DNA from: Aquimarina aquimarini
GTDB taxonomy: Bacteria > Bacteroidota > Bacteroidia > Flavobacteriales > Flavobacteriaceae
DNA length: 64,000 bases
Direction of reading: 5' to 3'
Assembly (NCBI RefSeq): GCF_900299535.1
Contig: NZ_OMKE01000009.1
Location: forward strand, 124,001 to 188,000
Shown piece after piece: positions 35,193 to 47,836 of this stretch. The notes beneath the pieces were generated by a model, which was not told the origin of the DNA, made no database searches, and was given only the letters and a program-made list of their open reading frames with translations. Position 1 is the first letter of the stretch; the number at the start of each line of letters is the position of its first letter. The position numbers were made by a program, and so were the translations under genes.

Positions 35193-36779
35193 ATGAAATT
35201 TACTGATGAAATAGGAAGAAGAAGAACTTTTGGAATTATCTCTCATCCCGATGCAGGTAAGACAACACTAACAGAGAAATTGTTACTTTTTGGGGGGGCT
35301 ATTCAAGAAGCTGGAGCTGTAAAATCTAATAAAATAAAAAAAGGAGCCACTAGTGACTTCATGGAAATTGAGCGTCAAAGGGGTATCTCTGTAGCTACTT
35401 CTGTATTAGCCTTTGAGTATGAAGGTATCAAAATCAATATTTTGGATACTCCAGGGCATAAAGATTTTGCGGAAGATACATTCAGAACCTTGACAGCTGT
35501 AGATAGTGTAATTGTAGTAATCGATGTTGCAAAAGGAGTTGAGGAACAAACAGAAAAACTGGTTTCTGTATGTAGAATGAGAAATATCCCTATGATTGTG
35601 TTTATCAATAAACTGGATCGAGAAGGAAAAGATGCTTTTGAATTGCTGGATGAAATCGAACAAAAACTGGGGCTTAAGGTTACTCCCCTTAGTTTTCCTA
35701 TAGGAATGGGCTATGATTTTAAAGGTATTTATAATATCTGGGAAAAAAACATTAATCTCTTTAGTGGAGATAGTAGAAAAAACATAGAAGAAACTATAGA
35801 GATATCTGATCTATCATCAAGTGAACTTAATGACACTATAGGAGATGATGCTGCAGACACATTGCGTGAAGAATTAGAGCTAGTTGAGGGTATCTATCCA
35901 AAATTTGAACAAAATGAGTATCAAAATGGTAGTTTACAACCAGTGTTTTTTGGCTCTGCATTAAACAATTTTGGTGTTAGAGAGTTACTAGATTGCTTTA
36001 TTACTATTGCTCCCCCTCCACGACCAAAAGAAAGTGACATTCGAGTTGTACATCCTGAAGAACAAGATTTTACTGGTTTTGTATTTAAAATTCATGCCAA
36101 TATGGATCCTAAACATAGAGATCGATTGGCTTTTATAAAAATTGTTTCTGGAACTTTTGAAAGAAACGTACCTTACTTACACACCAGACATAATAAAAAA
36201 TTAAAATTCTCTAGTCCTAATGCTTTTTTTGCCGAAAAAAAGGAAATTGTAGATATTTCATACCCTGGTGATATTGTAGGGTTACATGATACAGGAAATT
36301 TTAAAATCGGAGATACTCTTACCAAAGGTGAAATCCTTAATTATAAAGGAATTCCAAGTTTTTCACCTGAGCATTTTAGGTATATTAATAATGCCGATCC
36401 TATGAAATCTAAACAATTGGCAAAAGGAATTGATCAATTGATGGATGAAGGGGTTGCACAGCTTTTTACGCTCGAAATGAACGGAAGAAAAGTTATTGGT
36501 ACTGTAGGAGCATTACAATACGAAGTAATTCAATACAGACTAGAGCATGAATATGGAGCAAAATGTACATATGAAAACTTAAATGTACATAAGGCTTGTT
36601 GGGTAGAGACCGAAGATGAGAATAGTGATGAGTTTAAAGATTTTAAACGAGTAAAAAGTAAATTTCTTGCAAAAGATAAACAAGGGCAATTGGTATTTTT
36701 TGCAGATTCATCTTTTAGTCTACAAATGACTCAACAAAAATATCCATCTATACAATTTCATTATACATCAGAATTTTAG
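35193..36779 (+). CDS. prfC: Peptide chain release factor 3
   Basis: 528 residues, the usual RF3 length. This GTPase recycles RF1/RF2 from the ribosome after peptide release. GTPase motifs: G1 ISHPDAGKTTLTEKLL, switch I region with ERQRGISV, G3 DTPGHKDFAEDT, G4 NKLDREG. Domain II and the RF3-specific C-terminal domain (FSPEHFRYINNADPMKSKQ) follow. The ATG at 35193 matches the family N-terminus (FTDEIGRRRTFGIISHPD). Monocistronic. Confidence 0.95.
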   Translation: MKFTDEIGRRRTFGIISHPDAGKTTLTEKLLLFGGAIQEAGAVKSNKIKKGATSDFMEIERQRGISVATSVLAFEYEGIKINILDTPGHKDFAEDTFRTLTAVDSVIVVIDVAKGVEEQTEKLVSVCRMRNIPMIVFINKLDREGKDAFELLDEIEQKLGLKVTPLSFPIGMGYDFKGIYNIWEKNINLFSGDSRKNIEETIEISDLSSSELNDTIGDDAADTLREELELVEGIYPKFEQNEYQNGSLQPVFFGSALNNFGVRELLDCFITIAPPPRPKESDIRVVHPEEQDFTGFVFKIHANMDPKHRDRLAFIKIVSGTFERNVPYLHTRHNKKLKFSSPNAFFAEKKEIVDISYPGDIVGLHDTGNFKIGDTLTKGEILNYKGIPSFSPEHFRYINNADPMKSKQLAKGIDQLMDEGVAQLFTLEMNGRKVIGTVGALQYEVIQYRLEHEYGAKCTYENLNVHKACWVETEDENSDEFKDFKRVKSKFLAKDKQGQLVFFADSSFSLQMTQQKYPSIQFHYTSEF

Positions 36780-36810
36780 CCCCTAATTTCCAAGACGGGA
36801 CAATACATAC

Positions 36811-36846
36811 AAAAAAACCTCATAAAATTAATTATGAGGTTTTTTT
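36811..36846. terminator. Bidirectional terminator
   Basis: Stem 36811-36825 with 36832-36846 (A7-CCTCATAA / TTATGAGG-T7), 6-base loop, between convergent prfC and the DUF3467 gene. Confidence 0.9.
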
Positions 36847-36906
36847 GTATTTCACATGATCCTTATAAAGATCTTTTCTTGTTGCAATAATAGTTTTACA
36901 ATTATC

Positions 36907-37221
36907 CTAAGCTTCTCCTGTAGGTCCAAAATTCATAGGAATAGGTGGTTGATCATAATCTTTGATCTCTCCATTAGCTTTTTCAAATCGGTTTACATTG
37001 TCACTAAGTGCTTTTAATAACCTTTTGGCATGTTGCGGAGTTAATATTATTCTGCTTTTCACTTTGCTTTTAGGTCTACCCGGCATAATATTTACAAAAT
37101 CAACTACAAATTCAGAAACAGAATGATTTATAATTGCAAGGTTACTATAGGTTCCATCTGCAATATCCTCATCTAATTCTATATTCAATTGATTTTGGTT
37201 CTGATTTTTATTATCTGCCAT
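36907..37221 (-). CDS. DUF3467 protein
   Basis: 104 residues from the ATG at 37221 (MADNKNQ); the reading from 37257 would begin close to the rpoC terminator. The conserved core YSNLAIINHSVSEFVVDFV and SRIILTPQHAKRLLKAL define DUF3467, a small single-domain family of unknown function found across Bacteroidota and other phyla. It follows rpoC on the same strand behind a terminator, a placement I recall as common in Flavobacteriaceae. The downstream location suggests a housekeeping link but nothing is proven. Confidence 0.85.
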   Translation of the reverse strand: MADNKNQNQNQLNIELDEDIADGTYSNLAIINHSVSEFVVDFVNIMPGRPKSKVKSRIILTPQHAKRLLKALSDNVNRFEKANGEIKDYDQPPIPMNFGPTGEA

Positions 37222-37265
37222 ATCTAATTTTATTTTAGAATATCTTTTTTTATTCAAAAAAAGAA

Positions 37266-37287
37266 AGCCTGCCTAAAAAGGCAGGCT
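37266..37287 (-). terminator. Terminator after rpoC
   Basis: A 9-bp stem AGCCTGCCT/AGGCAGGCT (37266-37274 with 37279-37287), 4-base loop, and on the minus strand a T-rich tail (TTCTTTTTTTG). It is 13 bases past the rpoC stop. Confidence 0.85.
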
Positions 37288-37299
37288 GTTCATATTATA

Positions 37300-40200
37300 T
37301 TAGTTATAATTAACTTCTTGTCGCTGTTCCATTCTTTCTTCAAACTCATCGTTTGAACCAACAATGATACTTTCGTAATCTCTCATTCCTGTTCCTGCTG
37401 GTATTCTATGTCCAACAATTACATTTTCTTTAAGACCTTCAAGTGTATCAATTTTACCGCTTACCGCAGCTTCGTTTAATACTTTTGTTGTTTCCTGGAA
37501 TGATGCTGCAGAAATAAATGACTTCGTTTGTAGTGAAGCTCTTGTAATACCTTGCAGTATTGGCGTAGCCGTAGCAGGAGAAACTTCTCTTGCTGTCACT
37601 AAATTCTTATCATCTCTACGTAATGAAGAGTTCTCGTCTCTCAATTCTCTAGGAGAAATAATCTGACCTGCTTTAAGGTTTTCACTATCTCCTGCATCTT
37701 CAACTACTTTCATTCCAAAAATTTCATCATTTTCTTCGATAAAATCAGACTTATGGACTAATTGGTTCTCTAAGAAAATAGTATCTCCTGGATCTTGAAT
37801 TCTTACTTTACGCATCATCTGGCGTACAACAACCTCAAAGTGTTTATCATTAATTTTCACACCTTGTAATCGGTATACTTCCTGTACTTCATTAACCAAA
37901 TATTGCTGTACAGCAGAAGGCCCTTTAATCTTAAGGATATCTTCTGGTGTAGTAGAACCATCAGATAATGGCATTCCTGCACGTACATAATCATTTTCCT
38001 GAACAAGAATCTGATTAGAAAGTTTTACAAGATATTTCTTTATCTCTCCGATTCGTGATTCAACAATAATCTCACGGTTACCACGCTTGATTTTCCCAAA
38101 GGATACTACACCATCAATCTCACTAACTACAGCTGGGTTTGATGGGTTACGTGCTTCAAATAATTCAGTTACTCTTGGAAGACCCCCTGTAATATCACCC
38201 GCTTTTGCAGATTTACGTGGAATCTTTACAAGAATTTTCCCTACTTTAATCTTATCACTATCATCTACCATAAGGTGAGCTCCTACTGGTAAGTTGTATG
38301 AACGTAATACTTCGTCTCCTTTTCCTAATATATGTAAAGTTGGAATCTTTTTCTTATCACGAGATTCAGAAATTACTTTTTCTTGGAATCCTGTTTGTTC
38401 ATCAATTTCTACTTGATAGGTAATACCTTGTTCGATATTTTCATATCTTACTTTACCTGCAAATTCTGAAATAATAACACCATTATACGGGTCCCATTGA
38501 CAGATTACTTGATCTGCATCTAATTTATCTCCATCAGCAATAAACAATTGAGATCCATAAGGAATTAAGTTTGTACTTAAAACAATCTTAGTTTTTGGAT
38601 CTATAATTTTCACCTCTGATGTACGAGAGATTACTACATCAATTTCATTTCCTTCGTTATCTTCTCCTTTTACAGTTTTAAGCTCTTCTATTTCAGCTTT
38701 ACCTGCAAATTTAGATTTTAATTGATTTTCTTCAGAAATGTTACCTGCAATACCTCCCACGTGGAAAGTACGTAGTGTAAGCTGTGTTCCTGGTTCTCCA
38801 ATAGACTGAGCCGCTACAACACCTACGGCTTCACCTATCTGAACAGTTTTTCCTGTAGCTAGGTTACGTCCGTAACATTTTACACAAATTCCTTTTTTAG
38901 CTTCACAAGTAAGTGCAGAACGTACTTCTACAGATTCTACAGGAGAATTCTCTATAATCTTAGCAGTTGCATCATCTATCTCTGTTCCTGCTTCTACAAG
39001 CACTTCCTGAGTCAATGGATTTACTACATCAACCAATGAAGTTCTACCTACTATCCTTGCAGCTAGTCCTTCTATTATTTCTTCATTTTTCTTTAATGGA
39101 GTTACTTCAACACCTCGTAATGTACCACAATCTTCTATGTTAACGATTACATCTTGAGCTACATCTACCAAACGTCTTGTTAAGTATCCTGCATCTGCCG
39201 TTTTAAGTGCCGTATCTGCAAGACCTTTACGAGCCCCGTGAGTTGATATAAAGTATTCTAAGATTGATAGTCCTTCTTTAAAGTTAGAAAGAATCGGGTT
39301 TTCGATAATTTCTCCACCAGCAGAACTTGCTTTTTTAGGCTTCGCCATCAATCCACGCATACCTGTCAACTGTCTAATCTGCTCTTTTGACCCCCTTGCT
39401 CCAGAATCAAGCATCATATACACCGAGTTAAACCCTTGTTGATCTTCTCTAATACGTTTCATTGACAATTCTGTCAACTCTGCATTGGTTGAAGTCCAAA
39501 TATCAATCACCTGATTATAACGTTCGTTATTGGTGATCAATCCCATGTTATAGTTTGCTACGATGTTATCTACTTGCGTATTGGCATCAGCAATCATGGT
39601 ATGCTTCTCTGCAGGAATAATTATATCTCCTAAACTAAATGATAATCCTCCTTGAAATGCAAAATTATATCCTAATGTCTTAATCTCATCAAGGAAAGCT
39701 GCAGTTTCAGGTACACTTGTAACTTTCAAAATCCCTCCGATAATATCTCTAAGCGATTTTTTTGTCAATACCTCATTGATATATCCAGCTCTTTCAGGAA
39801 CTTTCTCGTTAAATAAAACTCTTCCTGTAGTAGTTTCGATTATCTTAGTAACGATCTCTCCTTCTTCATCAATATCATTTGTACGTACTTTGATATTTGC
39901 ATTAATATCTAATTGCTTTTCGTTATACGCAATGATTACTTCTTCTGGTGAATAGAAAGTAAGATCTTCTCCTTTTATTATTAATTCTGGAGTTGATCTA
40001 CGAGACTTAGTCATATAATACAGTCCCAATACCATATCCTGAGAAGGTACAGTTACTGGCGATCCATTTGCAGGGTTTAGAATGTTATGTGATGCTAACA
40101 TCAATAACTGAGCTTCTAAAATTGCTTCTGGCCCTAATGGTAAATGTACTGCCATTTGATCTCCATCAAAATCGGCATTAAATGCTGTACATACCAATGG

Positions 40201-41601
40201 GTGTAATTGTATTGCTTTACCTTCTATAAGTTTTGGCTGGAATGCCTGTATACCAAGACGGTGAAGCGTAGGAGCACGGTTTAATAATACAGGATGTCCT
40301 TTTAAGACATTCTCTAAGATATCCCATACAACAGGCTCTTTTCTATCTATTATTTTCTTTGCTGATTTTACAGTTTTTACAATACCACGTTCTATCAGTT
40401 TTCTGATCACAAATGGTTTGTAAAGTTCTGCTGCCATATTTTTAGGAAGACCACATTCAAACAACTTCAATTCTGGTCCTACAACAATTACAGAACGTGC
40501 TGAATAATCCACACGCTTACCAAGTAAGTTCTGACGGAAACGTCCTTGCTTACCTTTTAATGAATCAGAAAGTGATTTTAACGGTCTGTTAGAATCAGTT
40601 TTTACGGCAGATGCTTTTCTTGTATTATCAAATAAAGAATCTACTGATTCCTGAAGCATACGTTTTTCATTACGTAAAATCACTTCAGGAGCTTTGATTT
40701 CCATTAATCTTTTCAAACGATTATTACGTATAATTACTCTACGATATAAATCATTTAAATCAGAAGTTGCAAAACGACCTCCATCTAATGGTACTAACGG
40801 ACGTAATTCTGGCGGAATTACCGGTACTACTTTTAGTACCATCCACTCTGGATTGTTTTCTCTATTCTTATTTGCATCACGGAAAGACTCTACAACTTGA
40901 AGACGCTTTAATGCTTCTGTTTTACGTTGTTTAGAGGTTTCGTTATTTGCTTTATGTCTTAATTCATAAGATAGCGCATCCAAATCAATTCTTCTCAGAA
41001 TTTCGATAAGGCATTCTGCACCCATCTTAGCGATAAATTTATTAGGATCTGTATCATCCAAATATAGATTTTCTTGAGGAAGACTATCTAATATATTAAG
41101 ATATTCTTCTTCTGTAAGGAAATCCATTTTCTGTACAGGTTCTCCTTCTTCATTCTTGGCAATACCTGGCTGAATTACTACATAACGCTCGTAGTAAATA
41201 ATCATATCCAGCTTCTTAGAAGGAAGTCCTAATAAATATCCTATTTTATTTGGTAAAGAACGAAAATACCAGATATGTGCTACTGGTACAACTAGGTTAA
41301 TATGTCCTACTCGGTCTCTACGTACTTTTTTCTCGGTTACTTCTACACCACATCGATCACAAACGATTCCTTTGTATCGAATTCTTTTATATTTACCACA
41401 AGCACATTCAAAGTCCTTTACAGGTCCAAAAATACGCTCACAGAACAAACCATCTCGTTCAGGTTTGTGTGTACGATAATTGATAGTTTCGGGTTTAAGT
41501 ACTTCTCCTTGAGATGCTGCTAAAATCGACTCAGGAGAGGCTAAACCTATAGAGATCTTATTAAATCTCTTTACTGCATTCTTATCATTATTTCTTGCCA
41601 T
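37300..41601 (-). CDS. rpoC: DNA-directed RNA polymerase subunit beta'
   Basis: 1433 residues, single chain as in most bacteria. N-terminal zinc site [20 protein letters not shown], the catalytic Mg2+ motif [14 protein letters not shown], the lid/rudder region, trigger loop (about residue 930, with [16 protein letters not shown]) and the second zinc site ([17 protein letters not shown]) are all intact. Part of the core enzyme with RpoB, 107 bases downstream of rpoB and separated from it by a hairpin. Last gene of the secE-rpoC run before the terminator. Confidence 0.98.
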   Translation of the reverse strand: MARNNDKNAVKRFNKISIGLASPESILAASQGEVLKPETINYRTHKPERDGLFCERIFGPVKDFECACGKYKRIRYKGIVCDRCGVEVTEKKVRRDRVGHINLVVPVAHIWYFRSLPNKIGYLLGLPSKKLDMIIYYERYVVIQPGIAKNEEGEPVQKMDFLTEEEYLNILDSLPQENLYLDDTDPNKFIAKMGAECLIEILRRIDLDALSYELRHKANNETSKQRKTEALKRLQVVESFRDANKNRENNPEWMVLKVVPVIPPELRPLVPLDGGRFATSDLNDLYRRVIIRNNRLKRLMEIKAPEVILRNEKRMLQESVDSLFDNTRKASAVKTDSNRPLKSLSDSLKGKQGRFRQNLLGKRVDYSARSVIVVGPELKLFECGLPKNMAAELYKPFVIRKLIERGIVKTVKSAKKIIDRKEPVVWDILENVLKGHPVLLNRAPTLHRLGIQAFQPKLIEGKAIQLHPLVCTAFNADFDGDQMAVHLPLGPEAILEAQLLMLASHNILNPANGSPVTVPSQDMVLGLYYMTKSRRSTPELIIKGEDLTFYSPEEVIIAYNEKQLDINANIKVRTNDIDEEGEIVTKIIETTTGRVLFNEKVPERAGYINEVLTKKSLRDIIGGILKVTSVPETAAFLDEIKTLGYNFAFQGGLSFSLGDIIIPAEKHTMIADANTQVDNIVANYNMGLITNNERYNQVIDIWTSTNAELTELSMKRIREDQQGFNSVYMMLDSGARGSKEQIRQLTGMRGLMAKPKKASSAGGEIIENPILSNFKEGLSILEYFISTHGARKGLADTALKTADAGYLTRRLVDVAQDVIVNIEDCGTLRGVEVTPLKKNEEIIEGLAARIVGRTSLVDVVNPLTQEVLVEAGTEIDDATAKIIENSPVESVEVRSALTCEAKKGICVKCYGRNLATGKTVQIGEAVGVVAAQSIGEPGTQLTLRTFHVGGIAGNISEENQLKSKFAGKAEIEELKTVKGEDNEGNEIDVVISRTSEVKIIDPKTKIVLSTNLIPYGSQLFIADGDKLDADQVICQWDPYNGVIISEFAGKVRYENIEQGITYQVEIDEQTGFQEKVISESRDKKKIPTLHILGKGDEVLRSYNLPVGAHLMVDDSDKIKVGKILVKIPRKSAKAGDITGGLPRVTELFEARNPSNPAVVSEIDGVVSFGKIKRGNREIIVESRIGEIKKYLVKLSNQILVQENDYVRAGMPLSDGSTTPEDILKIKGPSAVQQYLVNEVQEVYRLQGVKINDKHFEVVVRQMMRKVRIQDPGDTIFLENQLVHKSDFIEENDEIFGMKVVEDAGDSENLKAGQIISPRELRDENSSLRRDDKNLVTAREVSPATATPILQGITRASLQTKSFISAASFQETTKVLNEAAVSGKIDTLEGLKENVIVGHRIPAGTGMRDYESIIVGSNDEFEERMEQRQEVNYN

Positions 41602-41657
41602 AATATATGGTTACTAAAGAATTATTGTATTTTAAAATTGAATAGTATTTTGATATA

Positions 41658-41696
41658 CAAACTGCTTCCTTGGATACTATCTCAGGAGGCAGTTTG
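41658..41696 (-). other. Hairpin between rpoB and rpoC
   Basis: A 13-bp stem with one G-U pair (41658-41670 with 41684-41696, CAAACTGC/GCAGTTTG base) and a 13-base loop. There is no T-tract on the minus strand, so a processing or stability element is more likely than a terminator. Confidence 0.55.
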
Positions 41697-41708
41697 CTAA
41701 TTTTAATT

Positions 41709-44700
41709 CTATTCTTCTAATCTGATATCTAATCCCAGACCTTTTAGTTCATGCATTAATACATTAAACGATTCTGGTAATCCAGGTTCTGGCATTGGTT
41801 CCCCTTTAACAATACTTTCGTACGTCTTAGCTCTTCCTATAACATCATCAGATTTTACCGTCAATATCTCACGTAAAGTAGCAGAAGCTCCATAAGCTTC
41901 TAATGCCCATACTTCCATCTCTCCAAAACGCTGACCACCAAATTGTGCTTTACCACCAAGTGGTTGCTGTGTAATCAATGAGTATGGACCTATAGAACGT
42001 GCGTGCATCTTATCATCTACCATGTGACCAAGTTTAAGCATATAAATCACACCTACGGTTGCTGGTTGATCAAAACGATCTCCAGTTCCTCCGTCATACA
42101 AATAGGTATGCCCAAATCTAGGGATTCCAGCTTCATCTGTAAATCCATTAATTTGATCCAATGAAGCTCCATCAAAGATCGGAGTAGCAAACTTTCTGTT
42201 AAGTTTTTGCCCTGCCCATCCTAATACAGTTTCATAAATCTGACCAATATTCATACGAGAAGGTACCCCCAATGGATTCAATACAATATCAACTGGTGTT
42301 CCATCTTCTAAGAAAGGCATATCCTCTTCTCTTACAATACGTGCAACAATACCTTTGTTACCGTGACGACCTGCCATTTTATCACCTACTTTAAGTTTAC
42401 GTTTCTTAGCAATATAAACTTTAGCAAGTTTTATAATTCCAGAAGGTAATTCATCTCCTACAGAGATTGTAAACTTCTCTCTTCTTAAATTTCCTTGTAG
42501 ATCATTTTCTTTAATCTTATAGTTGTGAATAAGGTCAGCAACCATACTATTAAGATCATCATCTGTAGTCCAAGTTCCTTTAGTAAGATGTGTATAATCA
42601 TCAACACTATTTAGCATTTTCTGACTATACTTTTTACCTTTTGGTAGTACTTCTTCTCCTAGATCATTAATAACACCTTGAGATGTTTTACCTCCTACTA
42701 TTGCAAACAGTTTGTCTACCAATTCAGATTTCAACAACTCAAATTTTACGTCATACGATCTTTCAAGAGCTTCTATATCTTCTTTATCTTGCGAACGTTT
42801 TCTCTTATCTTTTATAGCACGTGCAAATAATTTTTTATCAATTACCACACCGTGTAATGAAGGAGATGCTTTTAATGAGGCATCCTTTACATCACCTGCT
42901 TTGTCTCCAAAAATTGCTCTTAATAGTTTTTCTTCTGGAGTAGGATCACTTTCTCCTTTTGGAGTAATTTTTCCTATAAGAATATCTCCTGGTTTGATTT
43001 CTGCACCTACGCGAATCATTCCATTCTCATCAAGATCTTTTGTTGCCTCTTCAGAAACATTAGGGATATCATTAGTTAATTCTTCATTACCTAATTTAGT
43101 ATCTCTTACTTCTAGAGAGTATTCATCAATATGTATTGATGTAAAGATATCTTCTCTTACAACTTTCTCAGAAATCACGATTGCATCCTCAAAGTTATAC
43201 CCTTTCCAAGGCATAAAGGCTACTTTCATATTTCTACCAAGTGCAAGCTCTCCTTTTTCTGTTGCGTATCCTTGACATAACACCTGACCTTTTTTTACAC
43301 GGTCACCAACATTTACAATCGGCTTAAGGTTTATGTTTGTTCCTTGATTGGTTTTTCTAAACTTTATAAGTTCATAAGTTTTAGAATCACTATCAAAGCT
43401 TACCATTCTTTCTTCTTCTGTTCTATCGTACTTAATGGTAATTTTTTGTGCATCTACATATTCTACAACTCCTTCTCCTTCTGAGTTAATCAATACTCTA
43501 GAATCTGAAGCCACTTGACGCTCTAATCCTGTACCTACGATAGGTGCATCTACTCTCAATAATGGTACTGCCTGACGCATCATGTTTGATCCCATCAATG
43601 CACGGTTGGCATCATCATGTTCTAAGAAAGGAATTAATGATGCTGATATTGATGCTATCTGGTTTGGTGCTACATCGGCATAATTTACGTTTGTTGGATC
43701 AATCACTGGGAAATCACCTTCCATACGTGCAATTACCTTATCTGCAGTAATATCCCCTTCATCTGTCTGTGGTATATTAGCCTGAGCAATTAACTTCTCC
43801 TCTTCTTCCTCTGCACTTAGGTATCTAAATTCATTAACATCTACTTTACCATCTGTTACTTTACGGTAAGGAGTTTCTAAGAATCCCATTGAATTTACCT
43901 TGGCAAAAACTGCTAATGAAGAAATCAAACCAATATTTGGTCCTTCAGGTGTTTCAATAGGGCATAAACGTCCATAATGTGTATAGTGAACATCACGTAC
44001 CTCAAAACCAGCTCTTTCTCTTGATAATCCACCAGGTCCTAATGCAGAAAGTCTACGCTTATGTGTAATCTCTGCTAATGGATTCGTTTGATCCATAAAC
44101 TGAGATAACTGGTTTGTTCCAAAGAATGAATTAATTACAGAAGATAAGGTCTTTGCATTAATCAAATCGATTGGTGTAAATACCTCATTATCTCTAACAT
44201 TCATTCGCTCGCGTATTGTACGAGCCATACGAGCTAATCCTACTCCAAACTGTTGTGATAATTGCTCCCCTACAGTTCTAACACGACGATTAGAAAGGTG
44301 ATCAATATCATCTATCTCTGCTTTAGAGTTAATTAATTCGATTAAGTATTTTATAATGGTAATAATATCTTCTTTGGTAAGCACTTGCTTATCCATTTCA
44401 ATATTAAGTCCCAATTTTTTATTCATTCTATAACGCCCTACTTCACCAAGATTGTAACGTTGATCAGAAAAGAATAACTTATCTATAATACCTCTTGCCG
44501 TTTCTTCATCAGGCGGTTCAGCATTACGTAATTGACGGTAGATATGTTCTACTGCTTCTTTTTCTGAGTTGGTAGGATCTTTCTGTAGTGTATTATGAAT
44601 AATTGCATAATCTCCTTTTTGATTATCTTCTTTGTGCAACAAAATTGTCTTTGCACCAGAGTCTATAATCTCATCAAGATGATCTTTATCCAAAATAGTA

Positions 44701-45518
44701 TCACGATCCAGAACGATTTCATTACGTTCGATAGATACTACTTCTCCTGTATCTTCATCAACGAAGTCTTCATGCCATGTATTTAATACACGAGCAGCTA
44801 ACTTACGTCCTAAAACTTTTTTCAATCCAGATTTAGAAACTTTTACTTCTTCTGCAAGATCAAATATTTCTAAAATATCTTTATCACGTTCAAATCCAAT
44901 TGCACGGAAAAGTGTTGTTACTGGTAATTTTTTCTTTCTATCGATATATGCGTACATAACGCTATTAATATCGGTAGCAAATTCTATCCAAGACCCTTTA
45001 AAAGGAATTACTCTTGCAGAATATAGTTTGGTTCCATTGGCATGGAATGATTGTCCAAAGAATACACCAGGTGATCGGTGTAATTGAGATACAACAACTC
45101 GTTCTGCACCATTGATACAAAACGTACCACTAGGTGTCATATACGGGATAGTACCTAAATATACGTCCTGAACAATTGTCTCAAAATCTTCGTGTTCCGG
45201 ATCTGTACAGAATAATTTAAGACGTGCTTTTAAAGGTACGCTGTACGTAAGACCTCTTTCTATACACTCCTGAAGATCATATCTGGGAGGATCAACAAAG
45301 TAATCTAAAAATTCTAGTACAAATTGATTACGTGTGTCTGTAATCGGGAAGTTTTCCATGAAGGTATTGTATAAACCTTCGTTTCCTCTTTCATCTGATT
45401 TTGTTTCTAGTTGAAAGAAATCCTGAAAGGATTTGATCTGAATATCCAAAAAATCAGGGTAATCAGGTCTGTTCTTTACAGAAGAGAAATTTAATCTTTC
45501 AGTTTGTGTTGCTAACAT
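41709..45518 (-). CDS. rpoB: DNA-directed RNA polymerase subunit beta
   Basis: 1269 residues from ATG 45518; the TTG codon just before it is not needed. The rifampicin pocket [20 protein letters not shown] and following LSALGPGG keeps the Gln, Asp, His and Ser residues associated with sensitivity, so no resistance change is visible. Other landmarks: the beta flap region, [12 protein letters not shown], and the C-terminal clamp [20 protein letters not shown]. Preceded by a hairpin attenuator-like element after rplL. Confidence 0.98.
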   Translation of the reverse strand: MLATQTERLNFSSVKNRPDYPDFLDIQIKSFQDFFQLETKSDERGNEGLYNTFMENFPITDTRNQFVLEFLDYFVDPPRYDLQECIERGLTYSVPLKARLKLFCTDPEHEDFETIVQDVYLGTIPYMTPSGTFCINGAERVVVSQLHRSPGVFFGQSFHANGTKLYSARVIPFKGSWIEFATDINSVMYAYIDRKKKLPVTTLFRAIGFERDKDILEIFDLAEEVKVSKSGLKKVLGRKLAARVLNTWHEDFVDEDTGEVVSIERNEIVLDRDTILDKDHLDEIIDSGAKTILLHKEDNQKGDYAIIHNTLQKDPTNSEKEAVEHIYRQLRNAEPPDEETARGIIDKLFFSDQRYNLGEVGRYRMNKKLGLNIEMDKQVLTKEDIITIIKYLIELINSKAEIDDIDHLSNRRVRTVGEQLSQQFGVGLARMARTIRERMNVRDNEVFTPIDLINAKTLSSVINSFFGTNQLSQFMDQTNPLAEITHKRRLSALGPGGLSRERAGFEVRDVHYTHYGRLCPIETPEGPNIGLISSLAVFAKVNSMGFLETPYRKVTDGKVDVNEFRYLSAEEEEEKLIAQANIPQTDEGDITADKVIARMEGDFPVIDPTNVNYADVAPNQIASISASLIPFLEHDDANRALMGSNMMRQAVPLLRVDAPIVGTGLERQVASDSRVLINSEGEGVVEYVDAQKITIKYDRTEEERMVSFDSDSKTYELIKFRKTNQGTNINLKPIVNVGDRVKKGQVLCQGYATEKGELALGRNMKVAFMPWKGYNFEDAIVISEKVVREDIFTSIHIDEYSLEVRDTKLGNEELTNDIPNVSEEATKDLDENGMIRVGAEIKPGDILIGKITPKGESDPTPEEKLLRAIFGDKAGDVKDASLKASPSLHGVVIDKKLFARAIKDKRKRSQDKEDIEALERSYDVKFELLKSELVDKLFAIVGGKTSQGVINDLGEEVLPKGKKYSQKMLNSVDDYTHLTKGTWTTDDDLNSMVADLIHNYKIKENDLQGNLRREKFTISVGDELPSGIIKLAKVYIAKKRKLKVGDKMAGRHGNKGIVARIVREEDMPFLEDGTPVDIVLNPLGVPSRMNIGQIYETVLGWAGQKLNRKFATPIFDGASLDQINGFTDEAGIPRFGHTYLYDGGTGDRFDQPATVGVIYMLKLGHMVDDKMHARSIGPYSLITQQPLGGKAQFGGQRFGEMEVWALEAYGASATLREILTVKSDDVIGRAKTYESIVKGEPMPEPGLPESFNVLMHELKGLGLDIRLEE

Positions 45519-45590
45519 CAATGGACGGAATTAAATTAAAATTTTAAAAAAACGCATATTTTAACACTTATTGTTTATATACGCAAAAAT

Positions 45591-45627
45591 GGTTTAGACC
45601 TCAGAGAACATTCTCCGGGTCTAAACC
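45591..45627 (-). promoter_or_regulatory. Attenuator-like hairpin between rplL and rpoB
   Basis: A 10-bp outer stem GGTTTAGACC/GGTCTAAACC (45591-45600 with 45618-45627) with an inner GAGA/TCTC stem. On the minus strand it is followed by ATTTTTGCG. Position between the L12 and beta genes is where E. coli has a partial terminator that lowers rpoBC relative to ribosomal proteins; equivalence here is inferred. Confidence 0.65.
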
Positions 45628-45649
45628 TATATTTCAGTATACGGTAAGC

Positions 45650-46024
45650 TTATTTAAGCTCAACCTCTGCTCCAGCCTCTTCTAATTGAGCTTTAAGAGC
45701 TTCTGCTTCATCTTTAGCAATTCCTTCTTTGATTGCTTTAGGAGCTTCATCTACTAATCCTTTAGCATCCTTAAGACCAAGACCAGTAAGTTCTTTAACT
45801 AGTTTTACAACTGCTAATTTAGAACCACCTGCAGCTTTAAGAATTACATCAAATTCAGTTTGCTCTTCAGCAGCGTCTCCACCACCTGCAGCAGCTCCAG
45901 CAACTGCTACAGCAGCAGCAGCAGGCTCGATACCATACTCTTCTTTTAATATATCTGCTAATTCATTAACTTCTTTTACTGTTAAGTTAACTAATTGCTC
46001 TGCGAAATCTTTTAAATCTGCCAT
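45650..46024 (-). CDS. rplL: 50S ribosomal protein bL12 (L7/L12)
   Basis: 124 residues. N-terminal dimerisation helix ([20 protein letters not shown]), an Ala/Gly-rich hinge (about 36-52) and the C-terminal factor-binding domain with [20 protein letters not shown], the site that contacts EF-Tu and EF-G. Stalk protein on the 50S subunit, bound to L10 encoded just upstream. Confidence 0.97.
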   Translation of the reverse strand: MADLKDFAEQLVNLTVKEVNELADILKEEYGIEPAAAAVAVAGAAAGGGDAAEEQTEFDVILKAAGGSKLAVVKLVKELTGLGLKDAKGLVDEAPKAIKEGIAKDEAEALKAQLEEAGAEVELK

Positions 46025-46092
46025 TTTCTATCGTTTTAAATAATTTTTTTAATGAAAATATAATTGTTAAAAAGTGCGTACACTACTGGTTA

Positions 46093-46614
46093 TTATCCTT
46101 CTTTCTCAGATAATGTTTTAAGAATACCGGCTATTGTTCCTCCTCCTGATTTTAATGCAGAAACTACATTCTTAGCAGGTGATTGTAATAGACCTATAAT
46201 ATCTCCGATAACCTCTTCTTTAGATTTGATATTAACTAAAGTTTCAAGGCTTTCATCTCCAACAAAGATTGCTTCTGCTATAAATGCTCCTTTTAATACA
46301 GGTTTTTCTGATTTCTTACGAAATTCTTTAATAACCTTTGCTGGCGCATTACCAGTTTCTGCAAACATAATTGAAGTATTACCTTTTAATGTACTTGGTA
46401 ATTCTCCAAAATCTTTATCAGACTTCTCCATTGCTTTTGCAAGGAGTGTATTCTTAACTACTTTTAATGATACATTAGCTTTAAAACAAGCTCTACGTAA
46501 GTTTGAAGTTGTTCCTGCATCTAATCCTGAAATATCAGCTAAATAGATATTAGCATTATCAGCCAACTGAGCAGTTAAGTCTTCAATTACTAGTGATTTT
46601 TCTTCTCTTGTCAT
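46093..46614 (-). CDS. rplJ: 50S ribosomal protein uL10
   Basis: 173 residues. N-terminal rRNA-binding domain (MTREEKSLVIEDLTAQL, LRRACFKANVSLKVVKNTLL) and a C-terminal helix that carries the L12 dimers. It starts 11 bases after rplA. In many bacteria L10 represses its own operon by binding the leader; the space here is too short for that, so control would have to act further upstream. Confidence 0.96.
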   Translation of the reverse strand: MTREEKSLVIEDLTAQLADNANIYLADISGLDAGTTSNLRRACFKANVSLKVVKNTLLAKAMEKSDKDFGELPSTLKGNTSIMFAETGNAPAKVIKEFRKKSEKPVLKGAFIAEAIFVGDESLETLVNIKSKEEVIGDIIGLLQSPAKNVVSALKSGGGTIAGILKTLSEKEG

Positions 46615-46625
46615 AATCGTTTATC

Positions 46626-47324
46626 TTAATTACCTGCGTAGTTTTTAGAATCAACCTCAATTCCTGGACTCATTGTTGAAGATATATAAATAGATTTTAT
46701 ATAAACTCCTTTTGCCGCTTGTGGTTTTAACTTTACTAATGTTGTTAATAATTCTTTTGCATTACCTTCAATTTTGTCGGCATCGAAAGAAGACTTACCT
46801 ATTGCCGCATGAACGATTCCAGTTTTATCAACTTTAAAATCAATCTTACCAGCTTTTACATCAGAAACAGCTTTTGCTACATCCATCGTTACCGTTCCTG
46901 TTTTTGGGTTAGGCATTAATCCACGAGGTCCTAACACTCTACCTAATGGTCCTAATTTACCCATAACACTTGGCATTGTTATAATCACATCAACATCTGT
47001 CCAACCACCTTTGATCTTATCAAGGTATTCATCAAGACCAACATAATCAGCTCCAGCTTCTTTTGCTTCGGCTTCTTTATCTGGTGTTACTAATGCTAAT
47101 ACTTTTACATCTTTCCCTGTTCCGTGAGGTAATGTTACCACACCACGTACCATTTGATTTGCTTTACGAGGATCTACGTTCAAACGAACTGCCAGATCTA
47201 TAGAAGCATCAAAATTTACGTTTGTTATTTCTTTTACTAAAGCAGAAGCTTCATCTAATGAATACGCTTTGTTTTTATCAACTTTTGCGTTAGCTTCCTT
47301 TTGCTTTTTGGTTACTTTTGCCAT
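46626..47324 (-). CDS. rplA: 50S ribosomal protein uL1
   Basis: 232 residues. Typical two-domain L1 with [20 protein letters not shown] and the domain II core [21 protein letters not shown]-terminal [14 protein letters not shown]. It forms the mobile L1 stalk near the E-site tRNA. 18 bases after rplK, same transcript. Confidence 0.97.
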   Translation of the reverse strand: MAKVTKKQKEANAKVDKNKAYSLDEASALVKEITNVNFDASIDLAVRLNVDPRKANQMVRGVVTLPHGTGKDVKVLALVTPDKEAEAKEAGADYVGLDEYLDKIKGGWTDVDVIITMPSVMGKLGPLGRVLGPRGLMPNPKTGTVTMDVAKAVSDVKAGKIDFKVDKTGIVHAAIGKSSFDADKIEGNAKELLTTLVKLKPQAAKGVYIKSIYISSTMSPGIEVDSKNYAGN

Positions 47325-47342
47325 TTTGTAAACTTTTTTGGA

Positions 47343-47780
47343 TTAAAAAGGAGCTTGTCCTTTTACAGTTACACCCATTGAACGAGCAGTACCAGCAATC
47401 ATCTTCATAGCAGATTCTATAGTAAATGCATTTAAATCCTGCATTTTATCTTCTGCAATTGTACGAACTTGATCCCAAGTAACACTTGCCACTTTTTTAC
47501 GATTAGGCTCTCCAGAACCTTTTTTCTGTTTTGCTGCTTCCAGTATTTGAACCGCTGCTGGTGGAGTTTTAATAACAAAGTCAAAAGACTTGTCTGTGTA
47601 CACATTTATAACAACTGGCAATACTTTACCAGCCTTATCCTGTGTTCTACCATTGAATTGCTTACAGAATTCCATGATATTTACTCCGGCAGCACCTAAA
47701 GCAGGTCCAACTGGTGGGGACGGGTTTGCCGCTCCTCCACGCACTTGTAATTTTACTACTTTACCTATCTCTTTAGCCAT
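47343..47780 (-). CDS. rplK: 50S ribosomal protein uL11
   Basis: 145 residues. N-terminal [20 protein letters not shown] with the Pro residues that interact with thiostrepton-class drugs, and the rRNA-binding C-terminal half ([19 protein letters not shown]). Part of the GTPase-associated centre. Follows nusG after 77 bases that contain a hairpin. Confidence 0.97.
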   Translation of the reverse strand: MAKEIGKVVKLQVRGGAANPSPPVGPALGAAGVNIMEFCKQFNGRTQDKAGKVLPVVINVYTDKSFDFVIKTPPAAVQILEAAKQKKGSGEPNRKKVASVTWDQVRTIAEDKMQDLNAFTIESAMKMIAGTARSMGVTVKGQAPF

Positions 47781-47797
47781 TTTTCTAATTTTAAATT

Positions 47798-47836
47798 AGA
47801 ATTGTTCTGTTATGTGGAAGCAAAAAGAACAATTCT
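47798..47836 (-). other. Hairpin between nusG and rplK
   Basis: An 11-bp perfect stem AGAATTGTTCT/AGAACAATTCT (47798-47808 with 47826-47836) with a 17-base loop, followed on the minus strand by AT-rich DNA just before the rplK ATG. It could mark an rRNA-mimic control site for L1/L11 or a weak attenuator. Confidence 0.5.

Noticed and set aside
42712..43275. 187-codon plus-strand frame opposite rpoB
   Set aside because: Antisense to the conserved polymerase gene; Ser/Phe-rich shadow composition.
43986..44110. Possible rifampicin-resistance change in rpoB
   Set aside because: The pocket residues (Gln, Asp, His, Ser positions) are all the sensitive type.
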